9,060 bases of DNA, taken from positions 1 through 9,060 of the forward strand of contig DCMK01000015.1 of assembly GCA_002321395.1 (NCBI GenBank). The letters are read 5' to 3'. Origin of the DNA: Caryophanales bacterium UBA1624 (GTDB lineage: Bacteria > Bacillota_I > Bacilli_A > RFN20 > CAG-826). The position numbers and the translations under genes are program-made. The notes beneath the pieces were generated by a model that was given only the letters and a program-made list of their open reading frames with translations, did no database searches and was not told where the DNA came from. This document shows, one piece after another, positions 6,239 to 9,060 of this stretch; the first letter of the stretch is position 1, and every line of letters begins with the position of its first letter.

Positions 6239-8137
6239 ATGGAACAGGAAAAGAAAGGCATGGAGGCGCTCAGCGCCAACTCCAAACCGGAGGATGCTCC
6301 GAAAAGGAAAGCGGAAAAGGAGGCGCCCCGTTCGAAAGGCGTCCGAAAAACCTTCTTCACACGCGGGAATTTGCTGGCCTTGGGGCTTTCGCTGTTCTTC
6401 ACCTTCTTGATGATCTTCACCGGTGTCTGCGTTTCCGTCCCCGGGGCGGGGGAGAGCTCGATCGTCTCGGTGAAGAACCCCCTTGCCTTGCTCCGGCAGT
6501 CTTTGGGGCTTCCTAGCATCAACGCCCATTTGGCGGGGCAGATGATCAATTTGCTTGTTGCGGTGTTCATTTCCCTTTTCGTCTTCGCCGTCTTGGTGGA
6601 ATACCGCCGCTTCGCCCTCGATGGCAAGAAGTGGTATGCCAAGCGGAATTGGCTTTGGTACATCCCGACGCTTCTGGTTTGCCTTGCCTGCTCCTTCGGC
6701 TTTGGGCTTTTGCTCCAAACCCCCTACACCCAGGAGAACCTCGTCAACGCTTTGACCTTCGTGGGCGAGTCTTTGCTGGTCACTTTGGTCGTTTATCTGA
6801 TCCTCGCCATCTTCGTGGCGTCCTTGCTTCTTTTGATCGTCAACTTCGTCCGTTACAGCAAGCCGCTTTCTTCTTTGGGCGACAGCCTCGACGATGAGCC
6901 CAGCAACGACGACATCGCCCAAGGGCTCGGCGACAAAGAAGGCATCGCCTCTTCCTTCGCCCCCGTCGCTTCCTCCATTTCCCAAGAAACGAGCGGGGAA
7001 GCCACCCTTTCCGCTTCCGAGGCCATGGGGCTTGCCAACCGCGAAATCGTCTTCCCCGGCCTTTGCGCGATCGATTCCCATTATGAGGGGTATGCGATCG
7101 AAAACGTCCCGAGCGATCAAATCGCCCTTCCGGATTTGATTGCCCGATTCCGCGCCTTCTTGGCCAAGAAAGAGAAGCTCTACTATGATGAGGACACGCT
7201 CCGCTTCTTCTTGGCGGGCCTTTCCGCTTCCCATCTTGAGATCCTCGAGGGCCTTTCCGGGACCGGGAAATCCTCTTTGCCCCGTTCCTTCGCCAAATTC
7301 GTCAATGGGGTTGCCGTCTTCGTCCCTGTTCAGGCCACATGGAGGGACAAGACTTCGCTTCTTGGCTATTTCAACGATTTCTCCAAGACCTACCGCGAGA
7401 CCGACTTCCTGATGAATCTCTACGAGGCTTCCTACAACCCCGACCGCATCTATCTCTTCGTCCTCGACGAAATGAACATCTCCCGCGTGGAGTACTACTT
7501 CGCCGACTTCCTCTCCGTCTTGGAATACCCCGAGGATCAATGGAAGATCCGCGTGATGACTTTCCCCAACGATTTCGTCCCCCCGGCAAAGCTGGACAAG
7601 GGATTCGTTGCGATCCCTTCTTCCTGCTATTTCGTCGGCACGGCGAACCAAGACGATTCCACCTTCTCGATCGCCGACAAGGTCTATGACCGCGCGATCA
7701 CCATCGATTTCGTCAACCGCAGCGCCCCGTTCGTCCCCGAGGGGAGCGGGGAGGGCATCGTTTTGAGCGCCTCCGCCTTGAAGAAGCTCTTCTCCGAGGC
7801 GATGGAGGATCCTTCTTTGGCTTTTACCTCCTCCGATTATCAGAAGTTCGCCTCCCTCACCGATTACGTCTACGACGAATTCGGGATCGCCTTCGGCAAC
7901 CGTATCCTGGTCCAGATGGACAAAATGGTCCCCGTTTTCCTCGCCTGCGGCGGCAAGAAGGAATCCATCTTGGACTTCTTCTTCTCGCGCAAGGTCCTTT
8001 CCAAACTCGAGGGAAGATTCGAAGACAACGTCAAACAGAGCTTGGAGCATATCCTGGACATGATCTCCAGCGCCTATGGGGAAGGCTCCTTCCCGCTTTC
8101 CGAAGCGATGGCCAAGAGGATGATGAAGAGGCTATAA
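6239..8137 (+). CDS. Membrane-anchored McrB-like AAA+ ATPase
   Basis: This 632 aa protein starts at ATG 6239, seven bases after AAAGGAG (6225-6231). The N-terminus (1-42) is charged, then four membrane segments follow at about 43-66, 101-121, 138-160 and 176-203. A low-complexity acidic/serine linker (207-262) leads to the AAA+ module. Walker A is GLSGTGKSS (338-346, K344). Walker B is LFVLDEMN (406-413, D410-E411). Sensor 1 is GTANQDD (467-473, N470), followed by the DKVYDRAITIDF segment (480-491) whose R485 is a candidate arginine finger. This pattern, GTxNxDxST then a KVxDRA motif, is characteristic of the McrB-like branch. McrB is the GTPase motor of type IV restriction systems; whether ATP or GTP is used here is not decided by the sequence. 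Classical McrB has an N-terminal DNA-binding domain. Here it is replaced by a membrane anchor, which argues for action at the membrane. Partner: the next gene, three bases downstream. Confidence 0.85.
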   Translation: MEQEKKGMEALSANSKPEDAPKRKAEKEAPRSKGVRKTFFTRGNLLALGLSLFFTFLMIFTGVCVSVPGAGESSIVSVKNPLALLRQSLGLPSINAHLAGQMINLLVAVFISLFVFAVLVEYRRFALDGKKWYAKRNWLWYIPTLLVCLACSFGFGLLLQTPYTQENLVNALTFVGESLLVTLVVYLILAIFVASLLLLIVNFVRYSKPLSSLGDSLDDEPSNDDIAQGLGDKEGIASSFAPVASSISQETSGEATLSASEAMGLANREIVFPGLCAIDSHYEGYAIENVPSDQIALPDLIARFRAFLAKKEKLYYDEDTLRFFLAGLSASHLEILEGLSGTGKSSLPRSFAKFVNGVAVFVPVQATWRDKTSLLGYFNDFSKTYRETDFLMNLYEASYNPDRIYLFVLDEMNISRVEYYFADFLSVLEYPEDQWKIRVMTFPNDFVPPAKLDKGFVAIPSSCYFVGTANQDDSTFSIADKVYDRAITIDFVNRSAPFVPEGSGEGIVLSASALKKLFSEAMEDPSLAFTSSDYQKFASLTDYVYDEFGIAFGNRILVQMDKMVPVFLACGGKKESILDFFFSRKVLSKLEGRFEDNVKQSLEHILDMISSAYGEGSFPLSEAMAKRMMKRL

Positions 8138-8140
8138 AAC

Positions 8141-9060
8141 ATGAAGAAGGACGAGGGGGAATTGCTGAAAAAGGCCTCCTCCTTACGGGAGGAGTACGCG
8201 AAAGCCCATCCTTGCTTGCTGGGTTATTTTCAGCACATCCCTTCGCTTCGCCTCCCTTCCCTCCGAAGCTTCTCCTTCCAAAAGGATCTAGCCTTCTTCC
8301 GGGAATGCTCCCACATCCTTTCCATCATCGAGACCATCGCCCATCACCCGCGGATCGTCTCGAAAAACCAAGACGAGATCCTGCGCGCCGACCAGGCCAG
8401 CAACGTGACCCCCTCTTCTTTCTTGCTGACCATGGAAGACCCTTCCCTCTGGAAAAGGAAATCCTCTTCCCTTTCCCCGGAATACGTCCATGTGGAGGAG
8501 AGCGAGGACGATATCTTCATCTACGAGAACCTCTTCGTCGCGATGGCCCTCCGCCGCATCGAAAGGGAGGTCTCCCATTACAGGGATTTCTACTCCTCCC
8601 TCATCTTAACCACTTCCTCCTCCCGCCTCACCGAGGATGGAGACCATGTCTTGGAGGGGTTTGAGGCGATCAAGCCCTGCTTCAATAAGATTGAGCGGAT
8701 CAAGAAAAGCGATTTCTACAAACGTGTGGGGAAGCAGGGCGACCTCCAGGCCTTAGTGGCCACGAACATCCTCAAAAGCGATCCCCTTTACGGGCGGGTG
8801 TATCGTTTCTATTCCCGCCTTTCCACCCCGACTTCCCTTTCTGAGGAAAGAAGGGAATTGCTCCATTACGTTTTGGTCTTCGTTTTGGATTGCCTCAACC
8901 GTTCCCATTTCGAATTGCTCAAAGGCTACCGGCAAAAGAGGAACCTCCTCCGGAAGGAGGGCGCTTCCTTCGCCTTTCAGAATTCCTTCTTCCTTTTGAA
9001 GATCGGCAATGTGGGGGATGAGGCCCTCCGATTCGACCTCTCTTCCTTGTCCTCCCCGGA
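8141..9060 (+). CDS. DUF2357-like (McrC-like) partner protein, N-terminal part (3' end outside window)
   Basis: The frame is open for 306 codons from ATG 8141 to the window edge. AAGAGG at 8126-8131 lies nine bases upstream, inside the end of the ATPase gene, and only three bases separate the genes. No signal peptide or membrane segment is seen. Features resembling DUF2357 proteins: AHHPRIV (67-73) then NVTPSSFLLTMEDPSLW (88-104), the block DIFIYENLFVAMALRRI (124-140) matching the family's (D)xxENRFV-type motif, and SDPLYGRVYRFYSRL (213-227). Such proteins usually sit next to McrB-like ATPases and carry a C-terminal PD-(D/E)XK nuclease domain. That region would begin beyond this window, so nuclease activity cannot be judged. 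I recognise the family by motif only, with no alignment, so the call is moderate. Being paired with a membrane-bound ATPase suggests a membrane-associated complex. Confidence 0.6.
   Translation, partial: MKKDEGELLKKASSLREEYAKAHPCLLGYFQHIPSLRLPSLRSFSFQKDLAFFRECSHILSIIETIAHHPRIVSKNQDEILRADQASNVTPSSFLLTMEDPSLWKRKSSSLSPEYVHVEESEDDIFIYENLFVAMALRRIEREVSHYRDFYSSLILTTSSSRLTEDGDHVLEGFEAIKPCFNKIERIKKSDFYKRVGKQGDLQALVATNILKSDPLYGRVYRFYSRLSTPTSLSEERRELLHYVLVFVLDCLNRSHFELLKGYRQKRNLLRKEGASFAFQNSFFLLKIGNVGDEALRFDLSSLSSP

Noticed and set aside
6149..8050. Open frame of 633 codons on the minus strand
   Set aside because: It lies opposite the ATPase gene, whose strong G/C third-position bias removes stops from this antisense frame. 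It has no ribosome binding site, and its product is a low-complexity Gly/Glu/Asp-rich string without recognisable motifs, whereas the + strand has full Walker and sensor motifs.
8212..8664. Open frame of 150 codons on the + strand in another phase
   Set aside because: It is Pro/Arg/Leu-rich and overlaps the frame starting at 8141, which has a ribosome binding site, operon spacing and family motifs.

Overview
The window looks like a piece of a bacterial chromosome, most likely from an uncultured member of the Bacillota or a related low-GC Gram-positive lineage. The grounds are AAGGAG-type ribosome binding sites, a perfect TATAAT box, the standard genetic code (TGA works as stop, Trp is TGG), and a SipW-type signal peptidase with TasA-like substrates. 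Base composition is moderate and no RNA gene, insertion sequence or CRISPR array is visible. The genus cannot be read from the sequence.

All genes are on the + strand. Positions 1-936 hold the 3' part of an ATPase of the AAA_14/DUF4143 family. It overlaps a Sel1-repeat membrane protein (920-1711). A short non-coding stretch (1712-1925) holds a probable weak terminator, a TATAAT box and a structured leader. It marks the start of a second transcription unit that runs off the right edge.

That second unit is the interesting part. Four consecutive genes (1926-2642, 2710-3393, 3549-4322, 4343-5134) encode diverged paralogues of 227-263 aa. Each has a SipW-type signal peptide, a beta-rich variable middle, and the same C-terminal signature: F-x-W-G-x-x-F, then N-P-x-x-(F/Y)-Y. 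The fifth gene (5134-6225) is a Ser/His signal peptidase of the SipW/ER type, which fits as the enzyme that processes them. The sixth (6239-8137) is a McrB-like AAA+ ATPase whose N-terminus is four membrane segments instead of a DNA-binding domain. The seventh (8141 to beyond 9060) looks like a DUF2357 protein, the usual McrC-like partner of such ATPases.

My reading, partly inference, is a membrane and cell-surface system. Four secreted subunits, perhaps fibre-forming like TasA, are processed by a dedicated signal peptidase. They are co-expressed with a membrane-anchored McrB/DUF2357-type ATPase module. The first two subunit genes may be expressed at a different level from the rest, because a strong hairpin lies after the second. 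Codon use in the subunit genes also differs sharply from that in the ATPase gene. I do not know a described system with this composition.
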